A stretch of 10,140 nucleotides of DNA. Source: Bacteroidales bacterium 45-6 (lineage in GTDB: Bacteria; Bacteroidota; Bacteroidia; Bacteroidales; Dysgonomonadaceae). Positions 1 to 7,171 of this stretch are shown piece after piece; the first letter of the stretch is position 1, and the number at the start of each line of letters is the position of its first letter. Where the stretch lies: positions 1 to 10,140 of the forward strand of contig MKRS01000344.1 of assembly GCA_001897035.1 (NCBI GenBank). Direction: 5' to 3'. The notes under the pieces were generated by a model. It saw only the letters and a list, made by a program, of their open reading frames with translations. It was not told where the DNA came from and made no database searches. Made by a program: the position numbers and the translations under genes.

Positions 1-987
1 CAAGACTCCTGGAAGAGTGAACGCGAAATTCAAATTGGAACGAAGCTTTTTCAATTTACGAAGCGACAGGGAAGCGCGTTCGGGCTCGGATACCAACTCT
101 TTGATTTCCTTTAAAATGGGCGATTCGAACGATTCATTTTCAAGCACCTCGATCAGCTCGGTGTATGCATGGGGGATCAATCTGCCTCTATTGAAGTAGT
201 TCGAGAGAGCCATTATCTTTTTCGCGGACAACTGGCTGATAGCGAGTGTAACGAACCAGAGAGGCAGAAAGATGTCGCCACGGACAACATCCAGCAGCCA
301 CAGCACAAGCAACAGGGCGTATCCTGCGGGAATAACAAACGAAAGCACCCACCAAAAACCGGCCTTTTTGAATGTGGGCGCACCCTTAGGGATTTGCCTT
401 TCGTGCGGGTTTTCTTCTTTCGAGCCCACCAATCCCAATGTTCGGAAATGAAGCAGGAGTTTGTGTTTTCGAGACAATTCCTGCACCGCTGCTTGCCTTT
501 GCACGATCTTTTCCTTTTCAGCCAATGGCTGTTGAATCATTTCTGCCAAAACATTTTTTCCCTGCACGGAAATAGTCCTGTTCAACGATTGGAAAATGGA
601 TTTTTCACCAAACAAGTCCAGGTCGAAGCTGAAACTGTGGGCAGGATCTGAGAATTCCTTTCCTCCGTCAAATGCAGAATAGTCGTGCTCCAAGCCTTTC
701 AATTCATCATTGGCCAACTTTTCCTGCGTTTCATGGTAATCCTTGAGGGCGAACAATTTGTTGTGGTACACCAAAAGCGCAAGAAAAATGACGATGCCTG
801 CCAGCAACGATAGAAACACCAGGAGAGTCTGCCCCCAAAAGAAGAACAGAAGTCCGACAGTGGCCAGGAACACGGCCAGCCGGATAGTTCCCACGTTGAA
901 AATTCGCTTCCGCATATCGGCTGCTTTCTGTTTCTGCGTCTCGGCAACAGACGTATAATAAGCGGCGACTTCCTCTGCTCGATTCAT
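1..987 (-). CDS. Membrane-anchored MutS-family protein, N-terminal part (cut by left edge)
   Basis: Reading leftward from the ATG at 987, the frame stays open for 329 codons to the window edge, so this is a partial gene. The visible part has two adjacent hydrophobic segments (about residues 33-51 and 54-75) and a second pair (about 211-232 and 238-254). Between them lies a MutS core-like stretch with FDLDLFGEKSIFQSLNRT near residues 121-138, the signature of the Bacteroidota MutS-like family. Residues 140-180 (NVLAEMIQQPL, QRQAAVQEL) also fit MutS domain III. In known relatives the MutS ATPase domain with its Walker A loop lies C-terminal, here outside the window. Canonical MutS is cytosolic and lacks membrane helices, so a role in classical mismatch repair is doubtful and the function is unknown. 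The gene starts 23 bases after the mscS stop codon on the same strand, with no promoter box in between, so co-transcription is likely. Family call is from memory of the motif; I am fairly confident. Confidence 0.85.
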   Translation of the reverse strand, partial: MNRAEEVAAYYTSVAETQKQKAADMRKRIFNVGTIRLAVFLATVGLLFFFWGQTLLVFLSLLAGIVIFLALLVYHNKLFALKDYHETQEKLANDELKGLEHDYSAFDGGKEFSDPAHSFSFDLDLFGEKSIFQSLNRTISVQGKNVLAEMIQQPLAEKEKIVQRQAAVQELSRKHKLLLHFRTLGLVGSKEENPHERQIPKGAPTFKKAGFWWVLSFVIPAGYALLLVLWLLDVVRGDIFLPLWFVTLAISQLSAKKIMALSNYFNRGRLIPHAYTELIEVLENESFESPILKEIKELVSEPERASLSLRKLKKLRSNLNFAFTLPGVL

Positions 988-1010
988 CTATAAATAGGTT
1001 GAAGAAATGG

Positions 1011-1874
1011 TTATTGACTAATTTTCACTGTGGTCACGGCCGGAGCATAAATGCCTCGGGATACAAACTCCCGGTAGATATTTTCGTTCAGGTACCGGTT
1101 TACGAGAGCATAGTCCACCGTATTCACCCAGACGCGGGCAGCGATCTCTATGCCGCCGTTCTGCAAGGCACTCAATTCCACCACCGGTTGGGGATCCGAA
1201 AGTATCCGGGTTTCCTGGCTGATTATTTCGTGTATAATTGCTTTGATATTTGCCAAATCGGCTCCATTTCCAAAGGAAAGCAGCACGTCTAATCGGCGAG
1301 TCCCCTGCGTGGAATAATTCACGATGTTTCCGGTGGACAGTGGCCCGTTGGGGATATACAAGGTGCGGTTGTCGGGAGTGAGCAGCACCGTGTAGAGAAT
1401 GCCGATGGATTGCACAACTCCGTCTTGGCCTTGAGCCAGGATGCGGTCTTTGACCTTAAACGGACGGTTGAACAAAATCATTACGCCTCCTGCAAAATTC
1501 GACAGGTTGTCTTTCATGGCCATGCCGATGGCCAAACCTGCGGCTGCAATCATGGCCGCAAACGAAGTGGTCTGGATGCCCAATTGGCCCACAATGACGA
1601 CACCCATGAATATTTTCAAGGAAATATTAATAAAGCTGTCGAGGAATGTGCGGATAGTCTCGTCCAGTTTTTTGCGAAGCAAGACCTTGGCAAGCAGTTT
1701 GCGAATCCGGGAAATGAAAAACTTACCTATAAAGAAAATCAATATGGCCACCACAATTTTCCCCGAAAGCACAAAAGCATAATCTGCCAGCTTAGTGAGG
1801 AGCCTGCTCAAGGCCGAAACCGAAGAATCGATGGATCGTTCTGTCAAAGCAGCAGGAATAACATCTAAAAACAT
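1011..1874 (-). CDS. mscS: Small-conductance mechanosensitive channel, MscS family
   Basis: A 287-residue protein, nearly the length of E. coli MscS (286). It would act as an inner-membrane tension-gated valve that releases solutes on hypo-osmotic shock. Hydrophobic segments lie at about 32-55, 75-98 and 102-130. The third is the Ala/Gly-rich pore helix (AAMIAAAGLAIGMAM) running into NLSNFAGGVMILFNRPFKVKD, the family's most conserved stretch. The beta domain follows at about 135-185 (IPNGPLSTGNIVNYS), then the mixed alpha/beta vestibule domain to the end. I chose the ATG at 1874. The frame is open 71 codons further upstream, but that extension would overlap the divergent TPR gene and has no channel-like sequence. 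It is the first gene of a likely unit with the MutS-like gene. On the minus strand a near-match to the -7 box (TATTTTG, 1914-1920) lies about 40 bases upstream of the start. Confidence 0.93.
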   Translation of the reverse strand: MFLDVIPAALTERSIDSSVSALSRLLTKLADYAFVLSGKIVVAILIFFIGKFFISRIRKLLAKVLLRKKLDETIRTFLDSFINISLKIFMGVVIVGQLGIQTTSFAAMIAAAGLAIGMAMKDNLSNFAGGVMILFNRPFKVKDRILAQGQDGVVQSIGILYTVLLTPDNRTLYIPNGPLSTGNIVNYSTQGTRRLDVLLSFGNGADLANIKAIIHEIISQETRILSDPQPVVELSALQNGGIEIAARVWVNTVDYALVNRYLNENIYREFVSRGIYAPAVTTVKISQ

Positions 1875-1924
1875 AGTTTCAATTTCTTTTTTAAGTATTT
1901 TCGAATCAGAGAACAAAATAAGCG

Positions 1925-1932
1925 TAATTTTG
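1925..1932 (+). promoter_or_regulatory. Bacteroidota -7 promoter box for the TPR gene
   Basis: TAATTTTG matches the TAnnTTTG -7 consensus of the primary sigma factor of Bacteroidota. A weak -33 candidate (TTCG, 1900-1903) lies 21 bases upstream. The box ends 26 bases before the ATG at 1959. Confidence 0.6.
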
Positions 1933-1958
1933 CGAGAATAAAAAATGAAATTACCAAC

Positions 1959-2786
1959 ATGAAGAAATACCTCGCTTTGATAGCTTGCTTTTTTCTGGCA
2001 CACTCGATGTATAGCCAGACTTATTCCGAACTGGTGGAAAAGTCTGCCACCGCCATCGAGAAGAAGGACTACCTGGCTGCCGAACAAATACTCAAGCAGG
2101 CAATGCGCAAGGAACCGGCCAATCCGGGCAATGTCATGCTGCTAACCAATTTAGGAACGGTGCAGCGCAATCTGAAGCAATACGACGACGCCTTGATTTC
2201 GTACGATGCTGTCTTGGCAAAGTATCCCGACAATGTCACCTTGCTTCAAAGCAGGGCCGACTTGTATTGCGAAATGGAAAAATGGAAGGAGGCCTTGTTC
2301 GATTACAACCACATCATCACCATCGACAACAAAAACTACGAGGCATACCTTCGCCGGGCGTTGATTTATGTCCAGAACAGGCAGTTTCTGGAAGCCTCCG
2401 CCGATTATTCAAAGCTCGACCAATTGGAACCCAAGAAGATTGACGGCAAAATGGGCCAGGCCCTGATCTCGAAAAGGCAAGAGCGTTGGGAGGAGGCCGA
2501 AAACTTATACACCGACCTCGTGTACCACCACAGGAACGATGCCGACATCTATGCGAATCGGGCGGAATGTTATATCAATCTCAAGAAATACGCCCGGGCA
2601 CAGCAAGACATCGAAAGAGCCTTGGAACTGCATTTCAACGATCCATACATCTACATCCTGCGTGGCCAGCTACGGCTCAAGCAATACGATTACCCTTCGG
2701 CAATAACCGATTTCGAGAAGGCGAAAGCGGCCGGTTTTGATGCCGCTGTCGCAGACGAATATATCAAGCTGGCAAAGAAAAGGTAA
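1959..2786 (+). CDS. Secreted tetratricopeptide-repeat (TPR) protein
   Basis: A 275-residue protein starting with a signal peptide (MKKYLALIACFFLAHSMYSQ, likely cut near residue 20), so it is exported to the periplasm. The rest is about seven 34-residue TPR units covering roughly residues 22-262. Typical positions are visible: NLGTVQRNLKQYDDALISYD (65-83), ALFDYNHIITID (112-123), AECYINLKKYARAQQDIERAL (202-222) and LRLKQYDYPSAITDFEKA (238-255). Many units end in the usual P or D turn residue. TPR solenoids are protein-protein interaction scaffolds; no enzymatic domain is present, so the partner cannot be deduced. It is divergent from mscS with an 84-base gap and convergent with tadA with a 52-base gap, so it is probably transcribed alone. 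A five-codon reading frame (1945-1962) overlaps its start codon. Confidence 0.9.
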   Translation: MKKYLALIACFFLAHSMYSQTYSELVEKSATAIEKKDYLAAEQILKQAMRKEPANPGNVMLLTNLGTVQRNLKQYDDALISYDAVLAKYPDNVTLLQSRADLYCEMEKWKEALFDYNHIITIDNKNYEAYLRRALIYVQNRQFLEASADYSKLDQLEPKKIDGKMGQALISKRQERWEEAENLYTDLVYHHRNDADIYANRAECYINLKKYARAQQDIERALELHFNDPYIYILRGQLRLKQYDYPSAITDFEKAKAAGFDAAVADEYIKLAKKR

Positions 2787-2814
2787 TGGGGTTTAGCTAA
2801 GCAGAGAAGAAGCG

Positions 2815-2834
2815 TCGATCGAATGATTGATCGA
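2815..2834. repeat. Short inverted repeat in a convergent gap
   Basis: TCGATC (2815-2820) and GATCGA (2829-2834) are complementary arms around an 8-base centre, lying between the stops of the TPR gene and tadA. It could form a small hairpin serving both converging genes, but the stem is only 6 bp and no T-run follows on either side, so a terminator role is weakly supported. Confidence 0.25.
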
Positions 2835-2838
2835 TATG

Positions 2839-3285
2839 CTATCTTTTGCTTTTGAAGAAGTTTTTCACCAGCAAGCTGCACTCGTCCTGCATCACCCCTT
2901 GTGCCACTTTGGTTTTGGGATGAAGGATGATGGGCGAATAGAGCATATAGCCACGCTTCTCGTCTTCCGCTGCATACACCACCCGCGAGAGTTGCGCCCA
3001 CGCAATGGCGCCCGCACACATCGGGCAAGGCTCCACGGTAACATACAGCGTGCAATCTTTCAAGTATTTTCCTCCCAAAACGTTTGCAGCAGCCGTGATG
3101 GCTTGCATTTCTGCATGGGCTGTTACGTCGTTGAGAGTCTCCGTGAGGTTGTGCGCCCGGGCAATGATGCGGCCCTGGCTGACGATGACGCAGCCGATCG
3201 GCACCTCGTCTTTTTCCTGCGCTTTTTGAGCCTCGATGTATGCCTGGCGCATGAAATATTCATCATTCAGAATTTGTTCGCTCAT
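2839..3285 (-). CDS. tadA: tRNA-specific adenosine deaminase (A34 to inosine)
   Basis: A 148-residue zinc deaminase of the cytidine/deoxycytidylate deaminase fold. TadA converts adenosine 34 of tRNA-Arg(ACG) to inosine in the cytoplasm, allowing wobble decoding of CGN codons. The active site is complete: HAE at 57-59 (zinc ligand His57, proton shuttle Glu59) and PCPMC at 86-90 (zinc ligands Cys87 and Cys90), followed by AGAI. The N-terminal helix (DEYFMRQAYIEAQKA) and VPIGCVIV (28-35) are also typical. Length matches the usual 150 or so. The start ATG at 3285 overlaps the TGA of the upstream small gene (ATGA), so translation is probably coupled. Related guanine deaminases share the HAE/PCxxC core; the short length and the essential nature of TadA favour the tRNA enzyme, but 'nucleoside deaminase' is the cautious name. 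Confidence 0.88.
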   Translation of the reverse strand: MSEQILNDEYFMRQAYIEAQKAQEKDEVPIGCVIVSQGRIIARAHNLTETLNDVTAHAEMQAITAAANVLGGKYLKDCTLYVTVEPCPMCAGAIAWAQLSRVVYAAEDEKRGYMLYSPIILHPKTKVAQGVMQDECSLLVKNFFKSKR

Positions 3286-3512
3286 CTTCTCATTTCGTTT
3301 TCGTCAAAAAGGGTTGGATAGTCCTTGTCCAAGCTTTTCAGAATATGGGACACCACCGTTTCGCGAAACCAACGCGAGCGGTTTGAGATTTTATACTTGT
3401 TCAGGTAGAATGAAATCAACTTATATTCTTCTTCATTCAGCATAAATTGTGCCTTTTTGGTTCTCTGCAATTGCAAAGGCGAGGCTTTTGGTTTTTTATT
3501 CATTGATTTCAT
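3282..3512 (-). CDS. Small basic protein, ribbon-helix-helix-like, upstream of tadA
   Basis: A 76-residue protein (73 if translation starts at the second Met, base 3503). The first 22 residues are Lys/Arg-rich. After that comes a layout resembling a ribbon-helix-helix DNA-binding unit: a short strand (KAQFMLNEEE, about 20-29), a helix (YKLISFYLNKYK, 30-41), a turn with SNRSR (43-47), and a second helix (WFRETVVSHILKSL, 48-61). The RSRWFRE stretch recalls the RSEFIRE pattern of RHH repressors. I recognise no named family, so regulator is an inference from pattern alone. It overlaps tadA by 4 bases and would be co-transcribed with it. A good promoter box sits only 4 bases upstream of its first ATG, which makes the true start uncertain: the transcript would begin at or next to this codon. 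Confidence 0.72.
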   Translation of the reverse strand: MKSMNKKPKASPLQLQRTKKAQFMLNEEEYKLISFYLNKYKISNRSRWFRETVVSHILKSLDKDYPTLFDENEMRR

Positions 3513-3516
3513 GCCA

Positions 3517-3548
3517 CAAAAGTATAACCCTTTCTCGATATTTTAAAG
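3517..3548 (-). promoter_or_regulatory. Promoter of the small gene-tadA unit
   Basis: On the minus strand TACTTTTG (3517-3524) matches TAnnTTTG, and TTTA (3544-3547) lies 19 bases upstream, the usual -33/-7 spacing. Only 4 bases separate the box from the ATG at 3512, implying a leaderless or very short-leader message. Confidence 0.6.
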
Positions 3549-3556
3549 CATTATAC

Positions 3557-3564
3557 TAATTTTG
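3557..3564 (+). promoter_or_regulatory. Bacteroidota -7 box for the YraN-family gene
   Basis: TAATTTTG matches TAnnTTTG, 40 bases upstream of the ATG at 3605. The -33 element is poor (TTTC at 3531-3534, spacing 22). It sits back to back with the minus-strand promoter at 3517-3548, whose -33 side it nearly touches. Confidence 0.55.
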
Positions 3565-3604
3565 TGAAGATAGAGATCTATTTTACGAACAAACACTTAC
3601 AAAA

Positions 3605-3973
3605 ATGGCGCAACACAATGAATTAGGCAAGCTTGGGGAAGAGGCAGCCGCTCTTTTCCTGAAGACGAAGGGCTACAAAATTCTTTGGCAGAACTGGCGT
3701 TTCGAGAAATACGAGATAGACATCATCGCCGAAGACGAGGAATACTTAGTGTTTGTGGAGGTGAAAACCCGCACTTCCGACCAATGGGGGAATCCCCACG
3801 ATGCGATCGGGCACAACCGAATCAAACGGATGGTGGAAGCCGCCGACTTCTATATCCGGGAATACGATCCCGAAAAACAGGCACGCTTTGACGTGGTGGG
3901 AGCCATCTGGAACGGGAAAGACTTTGAAATAGACCACATCGACGACGCCTTCCTGCCGCCAGTCAACGTGTGA
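3605..3973 (+). CDS. yraN: YraN family (UPF0102) nuclease-fold protein
   Basis: A 122-residue protein of the YraN/UPF0102 family, whose fold is of the PD-(D/E)XK endonuclease type; the cellular substrate is not settled. The family pattern is clear: LGKLGEEAAALFLKTKGYKIL (7-27) with Glu12, NWRF (30-33), EIDII (37-41) with Asp39, and LVFVEVKTR (48-56), where Glu52 and Lys54 complete the metal-binding nuclease core. A conserved helix with IKRMVEAADFYI (73-84) and RFDVVGA (94-100) follow. All presumed active-site residues are present, so the protein should be intact. It is divergent from the tadA unit (92-base gap) and convergent with the porin gene, whose stop lies 21 bases away; no terminator is visible between them. 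Confidence 0.93.
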   Translation: MAQHNELGKLGEEAAALFLKTKGYKILWQNWRFEKYEIDIIAEDEEYLVFVEVKTRTSDQWGNPHDAIGHNRIKRMVEAADFYIREYDPEKQARFDVVGAIWNGKDFEIDHIDDAFLPPVNV

Positions 3974-3994
3974 CAATGGCCGTGTCGCGTGGTC

Positions 3995-6019
3995 TTAGTT
4001 GTTGAAATCCCACGAAAGTCCCCACTTGAACATGAATGGGTTTGTAGGGTAGTGTGGCAGTGAGAAATAACCATAATTGCCTAAGTCTTTCAGTATGTTG
4101 TAGTACATCACAAAGAAGCGCGTTTTCTTCAAGTGGGCATTCACATAAAGCGTTGACATGGGAAAACCTCCCACCTTAACATCTTGCTGGTTGTAGAAAG
4201 CCATCAGTGCAGGCTCATAACCGGGAGCATAGTACGCAGTGTGGAAATGGGTGTCCACTCCTGCCTGGATGGTGAGCACCTTGGCAAGCTTGGTGAGAAT
4301 ATAAAGGTTGGTATAGGCGCTGAATTGCGGCACGGGAATCACCGACTGGTTGGTGGTGGTTTGATGCACAAGCTGGTTGTCCCAGTGAAGGATGCCTGCG
4401 CTTAGCTTCTGATCGAGCCTGGCAGATAGCACCTGCACACTTCCACTGTATTGGTCGATGGTTTTATTGGCATTAAAATATTGGTAATTTTGCACATTCT
4501 CTATTCCCAAACTAAATCTGGTGCCTGTTTGCGGGAGGTCGATCTCTCCCCCGGCAAACACCCGGCGGATATCGTGCATATCTTTGTTCCACAAAAAATA
4601 TTTGGACTGCACATTCGATTCTAAGAAGTTCGCTTTCAAGTTCTTGATATAGCCGGTGGCTGTTAGGGAAGCTTCCTTGCCCGCAATGTTGACAGAGGTT
4701 TGTAGTTTGGCATTTGCCTTGAACTGCCCAAAATCGTAGCCCGCAACCGAAAGCTCGGCATCGAGGTCATATTTCAATAGTTTTCCGCTCGTTTTGGATA
4801 GCACACCACCCACAGCCACGCTGTTTTGGAAATGCTTGTCGAATTGGTTTTCTGTCGAATTGGGAAGAGAAAACCGGCGAGTGGTATGCTGTATATAAGC
4901 CGTCAAGCCAAATTTCACCCAGTCGCGGAAGCCTTCGCGCATCGAGAGGCCGAAGGTGTTTTTCCATTCAGTCAGGGTGGTCAGGTCGTTGACAGGTCTA
5001 TCGTAATGTTTTTCGGTGTAAAGGGTATCTAAGGCTCGGATGGTATGTTTGGCATCCACAAATGCGGAATCGTAGGAATTGAACCTGCGGTATTGGTGCG
5101 TGTATTGGCTGGTGAAGATGAAGCTGGCAACAGGCACAAACGTATCGACAACCGTATCCTTGTTGTTTATGTGTTTTTTCTCCTTGCTGTAATAGCCGAG
5201 GTGGTATCTGTTGGTGAAGAACAATTGCCGGCCTCTCACCCGGTTCCAGGTCAGGTTCATTCTCACCGGAAGGTCGGTTGAGGTGTAAGTGGTGTTGGGC
5301 AAGTCTTTGGAGTTGGGGCTGGTGATGAACAAGTCGTTCCTCATCCCGCCATTTTCAGAATTCAGGAAGCTGTAATTTCCACCCCAGGCGTGCATCTCGT
5401 ACCTGTCCTTGATGTAACTGGCAAACAGGTTGTAGTTGAGAGACTTGTTCGATAGAAATTGATAACTCCCACGGGAATAAATATAGTCGATGTTGAAACC
5501 CAAGTTGAAGTTTTTGCCGAAGTTGGAGGTGATTTCTCCTTTTAGCCGCTCTTCCTTGGTGTATTGCGATCCACCTGTTTGGTAATAAAGGTTGGAATAA
5601 GGTATTTTGGTATTGTAAAACAATTGCTTTCCCGGATTCTTGTAATAGGGATCCAAGAGATTCCAAAAATAGAATGTGCGCTCGTAGGGATTTTCGGAAA
5701 ACAATTTGGAGAAAGACGGCGAACCCACGTTGCCAAGATAGCCGATAGCTACCGAATGCCCGTCGGGGATGGTTGTTTGCTGGAAATTGTAACGGATAGA
5801 GTCGCGGATTGCCTGGATTCGCTCGCCGGTAGTCTCATTCACCCTCCACACATAAATGGCTTCGGTGGTGTCCTTGGGTTCCTGTTTTGCTTTGTCTAAG
5901 CTGCCCTTTTCCGCCCCTTTCTTTTCGGTGTTGGAAAGCATGAGCCGGGGTTGTTGCCCCCACACGGATGCAATGGACAAAAGCAATATAATCGGGATAA
6001 ATATTCTTTTCTTTTTCAT
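3995..6019 (-). CDS. Putative outer-membrane porin (Porin_10 type)
   Basis: A 674-residue protein from the ATG at 6019. It begins with a signal peptide (MKKKRIFIPIILLLSIASVWG, probable cut before QQ). A short Lys/Glu-rich linker follows, then a conserved N-terminal stretch (YVWRVNETTGERIQAIRDS; HSVAIGYLGNVGSPS) characteristic of the Bacteroidota 'putative porin' family. From about residue 120 on the sequence is dense in alternating aromatic/polar strands, as expected for a large beta barrel, and it ends with a strand MFKWGLSWDFNN. It would sit in the outer membrane as a channel; the solute is unknown, and it lacks the plug and TonB box expected of a SusC receptor. The frame extends to an ATG at 6085, but those 22 residues would hide the signal peptide, so I reject them. 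A -7 box ends just 6 bases before the chosen ATG. Confidence 0.87.
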   Translation of the reverse strand: MKKKRIFIPIILLLSIASVWGQQPRLMLSNTEKKGAEKGSLDKAKQEPKDTTEAIYVWRVNETTGERIQAIRDSIRYNFQQTTIPDGHSVAIGYLGNVGSPSFSKLFSENPYERTFYFWNLLDPYYKNPGKQLFYNTKIPYSNLYYQTGGSQYTKEERLKGEITSNFGKNFNLGFNIDYIYSRGSYQFLSNKSLNYNLFASYIKDRYEMHAWGGNYSFLNSENGGMRNDLFITSPNSKDLPNTTYTSTDLPVRMNLTWNRVRGRQLFFTNRYHLGYYSKEKKHINNKDTVVDTFVPVASFIFTSQYTHQYRRFNSYDSAFVDAKHTIRALDTLYTEKHYDRPVNDLTTLTEWKNTFGLSMREGFRDWVKFGLTAYIQHTTRRFSLPNSTENQFDKHFQNSVAVGGVLSKTSGKLLKYDLDAELSVAGYDFGQFKANAKLQTSVNIAGKEASLTATGYIKNLKANFLESNVQSKYFLWNKDMHDIRRVFAGGEIDLPQTGTRFSLGIENVQNYQYFNANKTIDQYSGSVQVLSARLDQKLSAGILHWDNQLVHQTTTNQSVIPVPQFSAYTNLYILTKLAKVLTIQAGVDTHFHTAYYAPGYEPALMAFYNQQDVKVGGFPMSTLYVNAHLKKTRFFVMYYNILKDLGNYGYFSLPHYPTNPFMFKWGLSWDFNN

Positions 6020-6025
6020 CGGCGG

Positions 6026-6053
6026 CAAAGATACACAGAAATTAATTATCAAA
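6026..6053 (-). promoter_or_regulatory. Candidate promoter directly abutting the porin start
   Basis: On the minus strand TATCTTTG (6026-6033) matches TAnnTTTG, with TTTG (6050-6053) upstream at a shorter-than-usual spacing of 16. The box ends 6 bases before the ATG at 6019, so transcription would begin at or next to the start codon. Confidence 0.5.
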
Positions 6054-6185
6054 TATACCGCCTTAAACATTATATTGAGCGGCAAGGATGTTGAAATTTC
6101 TTAAAGACAAGCGCAATCTGGTGCATTGTATTTTTTGACCCAGTAAAAAAACTGAATTGACCCCCTTTCTGAATTTAAAATGAAT

Positions 6186-6193
6186 TAAATTTG
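6186..6193 (+). promoter_or_regulatory. Bacteroidota -7 box for the BASS transporter gene
   Basis: TAAATTTG matches TAnnTTTG and ends 24 bases before the ATG at 6218. No good -33 element at 19-21 spacing is visible; TTTC (6166-6169) is the nearest, at spacing 16. Confidence 0.5.
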
Positions 6194-6217
6194 CCCTGTA
6201 TTTTTTGAAATTGATCC

Positions 6218-7108
6218 ATGCTAAAAAAAATTAAACCCTACATGATGCCCTTCACGATGACCATTGGGACATTGTTTTATCCTTTTTTCGGCAAATTTGA
6301 TTTCCTAACTCCTTACTTGATTTTCTTGATGCTCTTTTTCACCTATTGCGGCATGTCGGTGAAGGCGATCCGGTTTTCCCCAATGCACTTCTGGCTTATC
6401 CTGATCCAGATTTTTGGCAGTGTGGGGCTTTACTTGTTGTTGAAAAACATCGATGTCACCCTTGCCCAGTCGGGGTTGATCTGCCTGCTTGCGCCCACCG
6501 CCACCTCGGCTGTGGTGATAACGGGTATGCTGAAGGGCAATACGGCCAGCCTCACAGCCTACACCTTGCTTGGCAATCTCACAGCAGCCATTATGGCCCC
6601 GTTTTTGTTTTCCCTTTGGGGGGCAAACAGCCAGATCTCTTTCTGGGATTCGTTCTTCCACATTGCGCAACGCGTTTTCATCTTGTTGCTGGGGCCGCTA
6701 ACTTTGGCTGTGGCCTTGAAACGAATCTGGCCCAGGGGAGCGGATGAGGTGCAAAAAAAGAGTATCCTATCCTTCTACCTGTGGGTAATAGCCCTGGCCA
6801 TCGTGACGGCTACCACAGTGAAGTTTGTTTCCACGCAAGACCCTGGACGTTACGATCTGAAAATAGGTATTGCTTTGGTGGCCTTGGTGGCCTGTGTGTC
6901 CCAATTCTGGGTAGGAAGGCGAATCGGAAGGCTCTACGGTGATAAGATTGCGGGAGGGCAAGGCTTGGGCCAGAAAAACACGATTCTTGCCATTTGGCTT
7001 GCCCACACTTACCTCAATCCGCTGGCTTCGGTTGCTCCCGGTGCCTATATTCTGTGGCAGAACATCATCAATTCGTGGCAATTGTGGCGCATACGAAGGG
7101 AATTGTAG
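6218..7108 (+). CDS. Bile acid:sodium symporter (BASS)-type membrane transporter
   Basis: A 296-residue, very hydrophobic protein with about nine to ten membrane helices and short loops, the size of bacterial BASS/SBF-type secondary transporters. The two broken-helix crossing regions are recognisable: APTATSAVVITGMLKGN (92-108) in the first repeat, and GLGQKNTILAIWLAHTYLNP (249-268) in the second, where the QKN triplet corresponds to the conserved GxQN ion-binding site. The C-terminus is basic (WRIRREL). It would move an organic anion across the inner membrane, probably with sodium, but the substrate cannot be read from sequence; the name 'bile acid' is historical and many homologues carry other organic acids. 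It is divergent from the porin gene (198-base gap) and separated from the SDR gene by 159 bases with its own promoter, so it appears to be transcribed alone. Confidence 0.85.
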   Translation: MLKKIKPYMMPFTMTIGTLFYPFFGKFDFLTPYLIFLMLFFTYCGMSVKAIRFSPMHFWLILIQIFGSVGLYLLLKNIDVTLAQSGLICLLAPTATSAVVITGMLKGNTASLTAYTLLGNLTAAIMAPFLFSLWGANSQISFWDSFFHIAQRVFILLLGPLTLAVALKRIWPRGADEVQKKSILSFYLWVIALAIVTATTVKFVSTQDPGRYDLKIGIALVALVACVSQFWVGRRIGRLYGDKIAGGQGLGQKNTILAIWLAHTYLNPLASVAPGAYILWQNIINSWQLWRIRREL

Positions 7109-7171
7109 GCTGGATGCTGTTTAATTATTGTTACTTTTGGGCTGTTCTTTGTCCTTTTCGGAAAATATAGA

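Noticed and set aside
169..651. Open frame of 160 codons on the plus strand inside the MutS-like gene
   Set aside because: The opposite strand carries an uninterrupted MutS-family frame with clear motifs and membrane segments, so this is a shadow.
1410..1868. Open frame of 152 codons on the plus strand inside mscS
   Set aside because: Antisense to conserved MscS sequence, with no recognisable motif.
1875..2087. 71-codon N-terminal extension of MscS
   Set aside because: The extension would overlap the signal peptide region of the divergent TPR gene and the promoter region. The protein from 1874 already matches the normal MscS length and architecture.
6020..6085. 22-residue N-terminal extension of the porin
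   Set aside because: It would place a hydrophobic stretch before the standard Lys-rich signal peptide that begins at 6019; the shorter form is the one expected for a secreted Bacteroidota protein.
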